Positions 24,556 to 32,772 of a stretch of DNA of 64,000 nt are shown here, in pieces (position 1 is the first letter of the stretch; every line of letters begins with the position of its first letter). A program made the position numbers and the translations under genes. The notes under the pieces were generated by a model that made no database searches, was not told the origin of the DNA, and worked only from the letters and a program-made list of their open reading frames with translations. The stretch is from Oxalicibacterium faecigallinarum (GTDB lineage: Bacteria; Pseudomonadota; Gammaproteobacteria; Burkholderiales; Burkholderiaceae_D), in NCBI RefSeq assembly GCF_014635705.1, contig NZ_BMDI01000001.1, positions 636,008-700,007 on the forward strand, in the 5' to 3' direction.

Positions 24556-24902
24556 CACACACCCCCTAACAGGTTGAGTGCTGCTGCAAAGGTGCTCCGC
24601 GGCTTTGCCGGTGGCGCCTTGATAGCTTCAGAAACGATTTGATTTGTTTTATCCGCTGATACAGGCTCTACCGGCTTTTCCGGCTCTGTTACCGTTACAG
24701 GGATTTCCGGCGCTTTTGCTGCTGCAAATGGGTAGCGCTCAATGAATTTTTTCTCGCGGAAGGTGTTGCCGCCGACGCGCAATTGCCCGTTGCAATCGTC
24801 GCAGTGGCCGAACGGCTTATTGTTCCGGTCGTGAGTGATGCGCATGGTCTGGACGCCAGCGCAGTACGGACAATCGATATGTCCGAGAGTCGGCTTTTTC
24901 AT
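24555..24902 (-). CDS. Zinc-ribbon protein, provirus
   Basis: 115 residues. CPYC (about residues 11-14) and CDDC (about 34-37) form a zinc ribbon, followed by a Pro/Glu/Lys-rich tail (KAPEIPVTVTEPEKPVEPVSADK) and a short hydrophobic end. PM2 also encodes small zinc-binding transcription factors, so a DNA- or RNA-polymerase-binding regulator of late genes is a reasonable guess. It starts right behind leader copy 2. Confidence 0.72.
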   Translation of the reverse strand: MKKPTLGHIDCPYCAGVQTMRITHDRNNKPFGHCDDCNGQLRVGGNTFREKKFIERYPFAAAKAPEIPVTVTEPEKPVEPVSADKTNQIVSEAIKAPPAKPRSTFAAALNLLGGV

Positions 24903-24980
24903 TCTGATTCCTTTCGGCTGCACCCGGTAAGGTGCAGCCGTCTGGTGCGGTTTCCTGCCTTGTGAGCATTGGCCGCGATG
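24903..24980 (-). promoter_or_regulatory. Conserved leader, copy 2 (upstream of zinc-ribbon gene)
   Basis: This copy contains a perfect stem-loop GGCTGCACC / GGTGCAGCC with loop CGGTAA (24916-24939). The capsid copy keeps the CCCGGTAAGG loop region but changes the stem bases. The ribosome site GAAAGGAA lies between hairpin and ATG, so folding could influence translation. Confidence 0.75.
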
Positions 24981-24993
24981 GTTGGATTGTGTG

Positions 24994-25107
24994 TTACTCG
25001 GTCAGTGATGCGACGGTCAATTCAGCCGCCTGCAACTGATCGAACAGCCAGAGCATTGCCGCTGGCATGTCGTTTTTCGCCAGTTCCGCAAATTCTTCGC
25101 GTTCCAT
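24994..25107 (-). CDS. 37-residue protein, provirus
   Basis: MEREEFAELAKNDMPAAMLWLFDQLQ... : acidic amphipathic helix, preceded by a good AAAGGAA ribosome site. Its ATG overlaps the TAA of the gene upstream. Too short for family assignment. Confidence 0.65.
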   Translation of the reverse strand: MEREEFAELAKNDMPAAMLWLFDQLQAAELTVASLTE

Positions 25108-25244
25108 TACAGTTCCTTTCTAAGTTGATGCCAACCAAGCCGGTCAGCGATTTTTATCAAAAGTGCCTTAACCGGCTTTGCCATCGATAGCGCAAATCCG
25201 TATTGCCGCACCACGGCAATTGCTTCACGTTCCAAATCTTCCAT
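25107..25244 (-). CDS. 45-residue protein, provirus
   Basis: [45 protein letters not shown]: helical and basic, possibly a small DNA-binding or replication accessory protein. Linked by TAATG overlaps on both sides. Confidence 0.65.
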   Translation of the reverse strand: MEDLEREAIAVVRQYGFALSMAKPVKALLIKIADRLGWHQLRKEL

Positions 25245-25390
25245 TACCAAAGTCCGAGATATCCGAGCGCCCGCTTAATTCCACGGCATTGCGACACACC
25301 CAGACTCGGACTATGGGCATCCATGTGCAGATGCTCAATTTCGACGCGATAGGCGCGACGAAACAGCCAAAGTGCCAATCCCTTGATCAT
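25244..25390 (-). CDS. 48-residue basic protein, provirus
   Basis: [27 protein letters not shown]... with several Arg and His and one Cys. Its ATG overlaps the stop of the replication gene (ATGA) and its stop overlaps the next start. Function unknown. Confidence 0.65.
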   Translation of the reverse strand: MIKGLALWLFRRAYRVEIEHLHMDAHSPSLGVSQCRGIKRALGYLGLW

Positions 25391-27210
25391 GCGTTTAATC
25401 CCCTCTCTATTTCGGGCCAGTTCACAGGCCCGAAAAACTCAAAATTCGATGTTTTTTGCATCGGCCCCATCAAACGCGGTACCGCTTCAAACCTTTTTGC
25501 AATACCCGCGAAGTTCTCTCGCGTACAGTTATTGACACGAGTCCAAGGGCGGGCGATGCCCGCCTTTGTTGATCCACCGCCAGCGCGTAAAAATTCCCAG
25601 ACGTGACGCACTGACTTAACAAGCGTTTCGATTGCCTTTGTGCCGGTCACGATGCCATCACGAAACTGCACCATGGCGATCGTATGCACACCCACCGGAC
25701 GCGGTGCCAGCGCCTCACCGTAACGGCCCGTACCGCCGTCGCTTTCGGTTGCGAGCTTGATGCGGTAATTGCGGCCAGTGAACACGCCGCCTTGTGCCTT
25801 GCAGTAGGCATCCCAAGCTGCTTTTGCTGGAAAGTCTGAATCGGCGTCATGCTTGTTACAGGCGATGTGCGCCTGCACCAGATGTTCCGGCGCGTCGGCT
25901 GGCAGTTCCTTGATACGGCGCATTTCGCGCCAGACCGTGACAGGTGGCCCGCCGACTTGCTGAAATTGACGGATGCGCCACGTTGCCGCCCATGCCTCAA
26001 CACGGCGTGCAGTGGTCAATGCATCGTTGCCGAACAGGTCTTTTTCTACTCGGTATCCGTCGATATTTTTGCTGACGTATTTGGCGATGTATCCGGCTGC
26101 TGTTCCCTTTGATGCATCCATGGGCCTGAAGTCCACACGGTGCTTTTTCGCCCCTCTTTCAGTACCGGAATCTTGAAGTGCGTATCTGCGTACCATTGCG
26201 CATACACGCGGGAGAGCGGTACGCGCAGAAATTCCCGACCATCGATCATCAAAGAAAACCAAGATGTGCCAGTGAGGTGTTCCGTCATGGTTAGGTTCAG
26301 CGATACGGAATCCGTACCAGTTGAAACCGCGACGCGCAAGAGCAGTCCTGATTCGCGCCCAGACCTGCGAAAGATGCTCTTGAGCTTCTTTAGGAGTAGT
26401 GCCGTCATATTTTTTGTTTTCAATTACCTTGCCCTCACCTACTGAACGCCATTTGTGCATGCGGCTTGGACACGTCATTGTGAAGAACAGGCCCACGTGA
26501 CCACAATCGACAGCAATGCGCTCAAATCCGGCAATGCGCGTCATCAACTCACCGCGACGGATTGCCTTGTTTGCCGTCCCCTTTGCCGCCGCCTCTGCAA
26601 CGGTCAATTCAAAGCCGTCCTCATTGCGTAGCTTGGTCGCTTCCATCATGGCCGCGTTGCGCCGATTCTGTTGCGCACGACGCCGAACGCTTTCGTTCGA
26701 CACGTAGATATCGCGGGATCGGTTCACATAGCCGATGCTGATCGCTGCAGCTTCGACGGCTTTTGCGTGCGCCTTGCGCAATTGGCGACGCCACCAGATA
26801 GGACACGTCAGGCGGTTGATTTCGGTTTCTGCCGTACTACGGTTTTTGATGTATGGCGCTGTCACATGATTTGCCTGGCACACTGTTTCCAGCGCCGCAC
26901 GCCATTCCCACTCACGGAAGATGCCGCCCAACTCGACGCAATGCGCGGCCAGTTCCTGCGCACGTGCGCAGATATCTGCGTCGGTTGCGTCGAGCGGGAT
27001 ATTTACCGTCTTGAGTTGATCGACGGTATTCAACAACCAGTGTGCAGCCGACCGCGTTGCATCGCCTTCAGCAGTCAGGATCGACGCATCAAAGGCGTTA
27101 CGGGTCTTTTGCCACTTTCCGAACAAGCGCTTTTGCCACCGTGCCGGTAATTCCGACACGATGCGTTGCGCCCATTCTGGCCGCGCTGGATGTTGGTCAA
27201 GTGCGAGCAT
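25387..27210 (-). CDS. Rolling-circle replication initiator (GpA / PM2 P12 type)
   Basis: 607 residues with the HUH endonuclease core: motif 2 PHWHILVFF (His313 and His315) and motif 3 with two tyrosines, Y374-x3-Y378 ([10 protein letters not shown]). The two-tyrosine form defines the superfamily-1 initiators of phages P2, phiX174 and PM2. The N-terminal 230 residues contain the Phage_GPA-like region ([16 protein letters not shown]). It nicks the circular genome at its origin and rejoins it. It is at the head of the replication operon, coupled to neighbours by TAATG and ATGA overlaps. Confidence 0.9.
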   Translation of the reverse strand: MLALDQHPARPEWAQRIVSELPARWQKRLFGKWQKTRNAFDASILTAEGDATRSAAHWLLNTVDQLKTVNIPLDATDADICARAQELAAHCVELGGIFREWEWRAALETVCQANHVTAPYIKNRSTAETEINRLTCPIWWRRQLRKAHAKAVEAAAISIGYVNRSRDIYVSNESVRRRAQQNRRNAAMMEATKLRNEDGFELTVAEAAAKGTANKAIRRGELMTRIAGFERIAVDCGHVGLFFTMTCPSRMHKWRSVGEGKVIENKKYDGTTPKEAQEHLSQVWARIRTALARRGFNWYGFRIAEPNHDGTPHWHILVFFDDRWSGISARTALPRVCAMVRRYALQDSGTERGAKKHRVDFRPMDASKGTAAGYIAKYVSKNIDGYRVEKDLFGNDALTTARRVEAWAATWRIRQFQQVGGPPVTVWREMRRIKELPADAPEHLVQAHIACNKHDADSDFPAKAAWDAYCKAQGGVFTGRNYRIKLATESDGGTGRYGEALAPRPVGVHTIAMVQFRDGIVTGTKAIETLVKSVRHVWEFLRAGGGSTKAGIARPWTRVNNCTRENFAGIAKRFEAVPRLMGPMQKTSNFEFFGPVNWPEIERGLNA

Positions 27211-27485
27211 TACCAGCAGACAGCGAATGACAACATCACGTAACCGTCAGGGATACCGTACCCCGTTTGCATGTGCGTAATTCGTACCAGCAGTTCGTTA
27301 TTCAGCTTTTTGCCGTCTTGGTACTCACATAAAACTAGATGGTCACCAACCTGATAATCACGGTCATTGATGCGAAATTCAGCCTTTTTAGTGCCGTCAT
27401 AGACAGCCCAAAATGGCACCTTGTCGCACTTCAGATCGTGGATTTTTCCAGCAACGCTGGCCTTCGTCAGATCATGCACTTTCAT
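27210..27485 (-). CDS. DUF3850 (PUA/ASCH-like) protein
   Basis: 91 residues. [23 protein letters not shown] is the conserved core of DUF3850, a PUA-like fold expected to bind RNA or modified nucleic acid. Found in many phages and plasmids; role not known. The ATG at 27485 overlaps the upstream stop. Confidence 0.85.
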   Translation of the reverse strand: MKVHDLTKASVAGKIHDLKCDKVPFWAVYDGTKKAEFRINDRDYQVGDHLVLCEYQDGKKLNNELLVRITHMQTGYGIPDGYVMLSFAVCW

Positions 27486-27886
27486 AGCGACACCAGCCCT
27501 TGAAAGCACTGGCGCATGTCAGCGATTGCCGAACGCAGCATGGCTTTTTCTGTTTCGGTAAGATCGCGGTCCCGCTTCTCGACCACATCACCAGACAGAC
27601 CCGCAACCCTAGCGATCATCTTTCGATAGAGTTGCGGGGTGTCCTTCCAGCACGTGAGTGATACCAAATCCCGCCGCACCGACCGCGCAGCCACTGGCGC
27701 GGTCGGCCGCTGACGCAGGCTCTCTAAGTATTTTTCCCCGATAGGCGTTTTGCCCGTTGGCGCTGCTGGCAGGTTTGCCGGTGCATGCGACATGTGACGG
27801 ATATCGACCGGACGCGATATCACTTCGGTTGCGTCATGGTCGCCGCTGTCACGGTCGCCAAGGTCGGTATCTGGACGTGCGCCCAT
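27482..27886 (-). CDS. Provirus early protein of unknown function
   Basis: 134 residues, polar, with a C-terminal helical region (QLYRKMIARVAGLSGDVVEKRDRDLTETEKAMLRSAIADMRQCFQGL). No domain recognised; position in the early operon suggests a replication or regulatory helper. Confidence 0.6.
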   Translation of the reverse strand: MGARPDTDLGDRDSGDHDATEVISRPVDIRHMSHAPANLPAAPTGKTPIGEKYLESLRQRPTAPVAARSVRRDLVSLTCWKDTPQLYRKMIARVAGLSGDVVEKRDRDLTETEKAMLRSAIADMRQCFQGLVSL

Positions 27887-27888
27887 GA

Positions 27889-28104
27889 TTACGCCTGTAC
27901 GGTTTGCCAATCGAACGATGGGTACAACGCGGCAAGCACCTTGCGGCCTTTTTCGGCTGCAACGGCATCAAACTCATGCGCGTTTTCTGATTGATGCGTG
28001 ACGCTGATGATGTCGAAATTCTTGACGGCACCAGCAATGAAAAGATCGGTTTTACCGCAACGAATGCGAACGTTACCGTTTGTAACTTGTGCAACAGTTG
28101 TCAT
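27889..28104 (-). CDS. Provirus early protein, first gene of the minus-strand operon
   Basis: 71 residues (MTTVAQVTNGNVRIRCGKTDLFIAG...). No family recognised. The start is placed at MTTVAQ, with AAGG upstream; the frame stays open further upstream, and an ATG at 28179 is a weaker alternative. It is the first product of the operon divergent from the repressor. Confidence 0.6.
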   Translation of the reverse strand: MTTVAQVTNGNVRIRCGKTDLFIAGAVKNFDIISVTHQSENAHEFDAVAAEKGRKVLAALYPSFDWQTVQA

Positions 28105-28333
28105 GTTTAGGCCTTTGGTCTTGCCTTGGTCGATAGAGTGTCGGCAGGCAATGCACGTAGATGTCTCGACCAAAGCCATTTTTTGAGGTGTTTCCTGCCG
28201 ACAAGCCGAAATATGCTTCACCGTGTGAACTATGTCAAGCACTGTGATGCATTTCAGTTTGTGGATGTTGAACTATTTCGACCCGTGACGTATCGTACGG
28301 GCGTACCACATCACCTCGACCAAGGAGATAGCC
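28105..28333. promoter_or_regulatory. Divergent control region between early operon and repressor
   Basis: 229 bp without a supported gene. It holds an inverted repeat CCCGT-N10-ACGGG at 28282-28301 and a short TTCACCGTGTGAA-like symmetry near 28218. Such symmetric sites between a repressor and the operon it faces are operator candidates, as in temperate phages. The replication origin has not been located. Confidence 0.6.
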
Positions 28334-28648
28334 ATGAATACCCTGCAATACCTTGACGCCGTAAAAGCGACGTTGAACATTGAAAGCGACTACGCAGTCG
28401 CCAAAGCACTAGGCATTCGCACGTCTACTATCAGTAACTACCGCGCCCGCGGCGGCCAGATGGATGATGATGTTGCGCGTAAAGTTGCCAAAATCATCGG
28501 CAAACATCCCGGCATTGTGACGCTCGATATCCACCGCGAGAGAGCCAATTCGCCGGAAGATAAAGCAATGTGGAAAGAGATTTTCGAGGGTTTTCACGCG
28601 CTGTCGCTACGCGCTAATTCGATTCGGGGTTCTGCCCTGCTTCGGTAA
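28334..28648 (+). CDS. Phage repressor-like HTH protein (DUF3693 type)
   Basis: 104 residues with an N-terminal Cro/CI-like helix-turn-helix (DYAVAKALGIRTSTISNYRARGGQMDDDVARKVAKIIG), matching the DUF3693 'phage related' proteins common in small phages. It has a good ribosome site (AAGGAGATAGCC) and is divergent from the whole lytic operon, so it is the best candidate for the lysogeny repressor. Confidence 0.82.
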   Translation: MNTLQYLDAVKATLNIESDYAVAKALGIRTSTISNYRARGGQMDDDVARKVAKIIGKHPGIVTLDIHRERANSPEDKAMWKEIFEGFHALSLRANSIRGSALLR

Positions 28649-28671
28649 CGACAGTCTAAAAATTAGCAGTT

Positions 28672-28699
28672 TTTCGGTGCAATTTACATTATGTCAAAT
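28672..28699 (+). other. attR: XerD arm with degenerate XerC arm
   Basis: The XerD arm TTATGTCAAAT (28689-28699) and centre TTTACA (28683-28688) equal those of the left site. The XerC arm position reads TTTCGGTGCAA, a poor match to the left arm ATTTCGCATAA. This is the expected product when a phage attP with a weak XerC half recombines with a good chromosomal dif. Confidence 0.88.
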
Positions 28700-28740
28700 G
28701 CGATCCAGTGCTAAGAATCAAGCCTGCAACCATTGTTCAC
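28681..28740 (+). repeat. Right copy of the 60-bp att-flanking direct repeat
   Basis: Partner of 17143-17202. If the provirus model is right, this copy beyond the XerD arm is chromosomal (or belongs to an older element) while the left copy belongs to the phage. Confidence 0.85.
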
Positions 28741-28821
28741 GTTTATTTAAGTAAATTTGTATCTACTGCTAAACTAAATTTGTAAATACCAATACTGGGA
28801 ACTCTGGATTGTAGAAACTAG

Positions 28822-29681
28822 ATGAAGAGTGCCATGACGGACAATACGCGCAGAGCTTATGGATCGGCGATTGCGCATTATCTGAGTTGGGGTGGCTTGC
28901 TGCCGGCCACGGAAAAAGAAATCAAAGACTACTTGATGACTTTTTCGCACTCCCATAGCTTAAGTACATTGGCTATTAGACGCGCTGCAATTTCAAGTTG
29001 GCATGTACTTCATGGCTTTCCTGATCCTACATCGACACCACAAATCCAAGAGCTGTTTAAAGCGATAAAGCTACCACTATGTAAATCCAAAGAAAAAGCG
29101 GAGGCATTGCCAATCAGTGACCTAAAGTTGATATCAAGGACCCTATTAAAAACGGAAGGGTTATCAGCAAAACGGGATCGCGCAATTCTTCTTATTAGTT
29201 TCTTCGGCGCATTTGTTCGTAGCGAATTAGTTTCGCTAAAAGTGTCTGATCTGAAATGGCACAAATCCGGATTGCTCATTACCATTCCTGGATCAAAGGC
29301 TGATCTAGAAGGTAACCGAACAACCAAAGCCATCATCTACTGCGACGAAGAGCTCTGCCCTATTTTAGCCCTTAAGGACTGGATCGAAGCTGCAGGGATT
29401 CAAGAGGGTTACATTTTCCGAGCGATTAATAGATGGGGAGCAGTTAGCATCAAGAGCCTAAGTCCTGAGGCGATTAATATGATTATCGCAAAGCTCGGCT
29501 ACACGAAGGGCCTGCAATTCAAGTCAAAACTTTCCAGTCATAGTTTGCGACGGGGATTGATGACTATGGCAATTGAGGCGGGAGCATCTTTCGCAAGTAT
29601 CAAGAAATAATACGCCTGGCACCCATCTTATTCAGCTATCAGCCAGGCAATGTTGATGACCCATATGTAATGCCTGCGTAA
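28822..29681 (+). pseudogene. Truncated tyrosine recombinase (TnpS-like)
   Basis: 263 codons from MKSAMTDNTRRAYGSAIAHYLSWGGLLPA to a stop after SHSLRRGLMTMAIEAGASFASIKK. The N-terminal SAM-like domain, the first catalytic Arg (FFGAFVRSELVSL) and the HxxR box are present. The nucleophilic Tyr region is missing: in frame after the TAA come YAWHPSYS and other codons, as if a CAA codon had become TAA, followed by further decay. It is similar in layout to the intact recombinase at 56584. The 5' region (28741-28821) holds two TAAATTTGTA repeats. Confidence 0.8.
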
Positions 29682-29797
29682 TCAACCTGTGGGTGTCCGA
29701 TTTCTAGAATGTAGTTGTCGATTTCAATCGTTCTTCATCGATTGATCGCTCTGATGTGGCCCGGACTGTGAGCCACGTTTCTAGAAACGGAGTAACC

Positions 29798-30118
29798 ATG
29801 AAAACTAACTTTAAATTCATTTTGGCGTTTGCAGCCTTATCTATTTCGACGGCAGCGTTTGCCCATACAGATAACCTTAACTTCAGCGATAGTGCGTATC
29901 CTGTATTGCCAAAGGCTGAGTCGACCAAAACACGTGCACAAGTTAAGCAAGAGCTGATTGAGGCAAAGGAAAATGGCGCACTGGATATTCCTGACAGTCA
30001 GTATCCAGGACCAATGGAAGTCTCGACGAATAAAACACGTGCTCAGGTTCAACAGGAACTACAACAAAGTAAGATGAACGGCGAGAAATCGCAGATGGAT
30101 AAGCTTTATCGCGGATGA
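29798..30118 (+). CDS. DUF4148 periplasmic protein
   Basis: 106 residues: signal peptide MKTNFKFILAFAALSISTAAFA, then two repeats of the type STKTRAQVKQELIEAKENG, the DUF4148 motif common in Burkholderiales. The start at 29798 has GGAGTAACC before it. Often found near metal-stress loci; function not known. Confidence 0.88.
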   Translation: MKTNFKFILAFAALSISTAAFAHTDNLNFSDSAYPVLPKAESTKTRAQVKQELIEAKENGALDIPDSQYPGPMEVSTNKTRAQVQQELQQSKMNGEKSQMDKLYRG

Positions 30119-30236
30119 CTACCTAGACGCGTAGCATGGGGATTGGCGAGACTGACGCCAATTTAGAGTCGATGCAATAAATTTTAACAAGGCAGCTTAT
30201 AGGCATTATAGAAAGGGCAAGCTGAACATCTTCGTC

Positions 30237-30527
30237 ATGGGGTCTTACGGGACGGTTCTGGGTTTGGCACTGCTTCCCGGGTTAGGTGACTTTGGCGGTG
30301 GGTTGCTAGCGGAGTTTTTTGAGATAAACAAAGATCGGCTGAATAAAGCGCTGCACGCGGCGACCGGTATCTTATCGCCTCTATTTCTACAGAGCAATCT
30401 GGACTCGCTCTTTCGGCGACCTTCCACAGTGATAGATCGAGATTCACCGGATCCTACACCCACCGCTTTTTGTCCTACGGTGCCGTCCTCAAAACTATGC
30501 TCCCGGGAAAAACGGTATGATTACTGA
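30237..30527 (+). pseudogene. Remnant of a ZIP-family metal transporter
   Basis: The first 40 or so codons (GLALLPGLGDFGGGLLAEFFEINKDRLNKALHAATGI) match the N-terminal helix region of bacterial ZIP transporters, which normally continues into VIAVVAVELMPE. Here the sequence switches to unrelated codons after ATGI, so the gene is truncated. Low confidence that the fragment is translated. Confidence 0.65.
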
Positions 30528-30550
30528 CCTCCTGTAGCCAACGGGTTCTC

Positions 30551-31027
30551 ATGCCGCTAAAAGTATTTATCGATACGGAATTTACTGATTTTAATGATCC
30601 ATATTTGATCAGCATCGGTATGGCTGCAGCCTCAGGGGAGGAGTTTTATGCCGAAGTGCCATACCCTGCTCACGCATGCAGCGCGTTTGTACGAGAGACC
30701 GTTATACCGCTACTTGGTCGTCTGCCCGACTCTACATGCTCGTTGACTGAGTTACGGGACAAGATCATTCACTGGCTGGCGTGCATCAACCCCGACAATA
30801 AAGAAGTCGAAATCTGTTTTGATTACCAAACGGATTGGGATTTGTTTGGTGACGCTTTAGGCTCTCGAATGCCCACGTGGTGCCGGGGTCGTATGATCGC
30901 CCGCAACATCAATAAGCTCATTCGGTATGAGTTTCATAAAAAACACAACCTCCCAGAACACCACGCTCTCTATGATGCTATGGCAAATCGATACGCATTT
31001 CGAGAGCGTTCTTCTGCCACAAGCTAA
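30551..31027 (+). CDS. 3'-5' exoribonuclease-like protein (DEDD family)
   Basis: 158 residues. DTEFTD (first acidic motif), a middle Asp (ICFDYQTDWDLF) and HHALYDAMANRYAF at the end give the DEDDh exonuclease set in RNase-H-like order. It matches a group of short 3'-5' exoribonuclease-like proteins found on plasmids and genomic islands. A decayed piece of a second copy is seen at 44697-44830. Confidence 0.8.
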   Translation: MPLKVFIDTEFTDFNDPYLISIGMAAASGEEFYAEVPYPAHACSAFVRETVIPLLGRLPDSTCSLTELRDKIIHWLACINPDNKEVEICFDYQTDWDLFGDALGSRMPTWCRGRMIARNINKLIRYEFHKKHNLPEHHALYDAMANRYAFRERSSATS

Positions 31028-31202
31028 TGCTACTGATTTAATGCCTCCTGCCGATAGCCCAAAGTGAGTCATCGGCACCTCGCTAGACATTTCTGAGCCT
31101 TTTCGGTGGGCTAAGCAGACAAGCTACGTGCGGCAAGCGGAACATAGAGGCAAGCTCCTGACTTGGATGAGCGGAAAGCGGAATAGATTTGTTTCATTAG
31201 CG

Positions 31203-31652
31203 TTAGCGCTCTTGCTCTAGCTCGTTAATAAGCTTTTTCATCTCTTCGATTTCCTTGCGTTGGGATTCAATAATTTTTTCTGCAAGCTTCTGGACCCTGG
31301 GATCGGTGATGTTGGCGCGCTCACTGGTGAGGATGGCTATGGAGTGATGGGGAATCATGGCTTTCATCCACGAGACGTCTTCAATGGTGTCTTGACTGCG
31401 TGCCAGCCACAGCGCAACCGCGAAAATCACAACACTTCCCACAAAAATGGCTACGTTGATCTTTCTGTTCTTATACATGTTAAGCATGTATGCCAGCATA
31501 ATGACGGCCATAGTGGCACCCATAACAATTGCCATGTAGACACGCGTTTCACTGAAAAAGACATGCTCGGCCTGGTACACGTTTAAGTACATGAGGCCAA
31601 ACATGATGGCCGTGGAGGTGGCGATCATGGCGGCAAAACGTCCGTAACCCAT
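31203..31652 (-). CDS. DUF305 membrane protein
   Basis: 149 residues: three N-terminal membrane helices, then a soluble part with MIPHHSIAILTSERANITDPRVQKLAEKIIESQ, the DUF305 signature HHxxAI. Proteins of this group are frequent in copper- and other metal-resistance clusters and may bind metal through the His pair. It is a likely member of the copper cluster. Confidence 0.88.
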   Translation of the reverse strand: MGYGRFAAMIATSTAIMFGLMYLNVYQAEHVFFSETRVYMAIVMGATMAVIMLAYMLNMYKNRKINVAIFVGSVVIFAVALWLARSQDTIEDVSWMKAMIPHHSIAILTSERANITDPRVQKLAEKIIESQRKEIEEMKKLINELEQER

Positions 31653-31780
31653 ACGTTACTCCTTTCAAGAATTAGAAAATGAAAGCTGCACAGTCTGCTG
31701 AAAATCTAAGTCTGCCCAAAGCGACATGGCGGCGTTTCCAGCAGCACATGTACCCCTTTCGAGAAATGGGCCTTACTCCC

Positions 31781-32335
31781 TCACTTGGAGGAGGAATGCC
31801 CATGATCCTGGCCGTGTCCAGAGGACGTGCTTTGTGACATGGCCTTGTACTCTTGTGCAGACACCTCGGGGAGCTTCTTCAAGAACGCAACGATGCCCCA
31901 GAGCTCTTCGTCATTATGGCTAACACCCCACGCCGGCATGCCAGTCATTTTGATTCCATGCTTAACAATCCAAAACAAATTTTCAGGCGAATGATGAGAC
32001 ATTTCTTCGCTAAGGCGGGGAGGACGGGGATTAAGGCCTTTGTGAATCGCGGTTGGCTCCACACCGGGGGCAAGATGACAGATCTGGCACATAGCGGCAT
32101 AGGACTTGGCACCTTGTTCGACGCGCTGCAGACTGTTCCAATCAGCTGGAAGCGTTACGCTATCGTCTCGCCGCTTGACGGAGTTACTCCGCGTGGTTTC
32201 CATGGCCCACCGTATCACCGATAGGTGCGGCTCATCAGCAGCGACGTTGTAGACGCCGGAGTAGACGAATATGAGTAGCGCTACAATGGCGATCACTACT
32301 ACGCTGATCAATGTTTTTAGAACGGTCATCGTCAA
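31781..32335 (-). CDS. Membrane-anchored c-type cytochrome
   Basis: 184 residues with an N-terminal membrane anchor (LKTLISVVVIAIVALLIFVY), one heme site CQICH and the sixth ligand Met in MTGMPAWG. The tail is His-rich (GHGQDHGHSSSK). It resembles cytochromes in copper clusters of Burkholderiales, possibly accepting electrons from copper oxidation. Confidence 0.88.
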   Translation of the reverse strand: MTMTVLKTLISVVVIAIVALLIFVYSGVYNVAADEPHLSVIRWAMETTRSNSVKRRDDSVTLPADWNSLQRVEQGAKSYAAMCQICHLAPGVEPTAIHKGLNPRPPRLSEEMSHHSPENLFWIVKHGIKMTGMPAWGVSHNDEELWGIVAFLKKLPEVSAQEYKAMSQSTSSGHGQDHGHSSSK

Positions 32336-32389
32336 TTCCCTTCAGTTCCGTGGCAACTGTTCGATTTGGATCTCCCTCTGTAACAAACG

Positions 32390-32752
32390 TTATCGTGTTT
32401 CTTGACGTAGCGATGCTCTGCTTCTAACCGATTTCCCCTCTGAATCATAACTAAAGAACACGCTTTTTGCGGCCAGTGCCCTATGGCTGGCGATTGCCGG
32501 AGCAGAAAACAACACGTACTCCTGATAGGCTTGCAGTGCCACGACTGACTCCACCGCCTGTATCACCTCCGCCATTTGCACAGCGTGGCTGTCTGAAATG
32601 AATACGGGCCGCGCTGAAAACAGGTAGGAATAGCGTTCTTCCATAAGGGCGAGCAGTTCCGGCGTACCCAACTCTTTCGTCAGCGCTTCCCTTAACAAAC
32701 GAGTGTCCAGGCTCACGCAAAAACACCGACTATTAAGGGTCTCGCTAATCAA
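32390..32752 (-). pseudogene. Truncated gene, N-terminal part of an ATP-grasp-like protein
   Basis: From a TTG start (AAGGAG eight bases upstream) the frame reads RCFCVSLDTRLLREALTKELGTPELLALMEERYSYLFSARPVFIS... and ends FFSYDSEGKSVRSRASLRQETR. The first 100 residues resemble the N-terminus of a larger protein found with copper cytochromes, recalled as an ATP-grasp-like protein. After SYD the sequence diverges and stops, so the C-terminal catalytic part is lost. An upstream start would overlap the ATPase gene and is not likely. Confidence 0.55.
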
Positions 32753-32772
32753 GGAGGTATCTCCTTCCCGAT

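Larger units (their letters stand above)
17145..28682. mobile_element. Corticovirus-like (PM2-type) tailless phage provirus inserted in dif
   Basis: An 11.5-kb block bounded by two XerCD half-matching sites. It carries a rolling-circle initiator, a P9-like packaging ATPase, a 276-residue P2-like coat protein, a membrane-anchored lysozyme, a spike-like protein, about ten tiny membrane proteins and a repressor. There is no terminase, portal, tail, integrase or transposase. Gene set and size resemble the 10-kb corticovirus PM2, whose initiator is of the same two-tyrosine type. Integration by host XerC/XerD is inferred from the att structure. No gene inside looks broken, so the provirus may be functional. 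Confidence 0.85.

Noticed and set aside
19450-27210. Reading the element as a P2-like tailed phage remnant because of the GpA-type initiator and collar protein
   Set aside because: No terminase, portal, scaffold, sheath or tape-measure gene is present, and the structural operon is continuous and compact rather than fragmentary.
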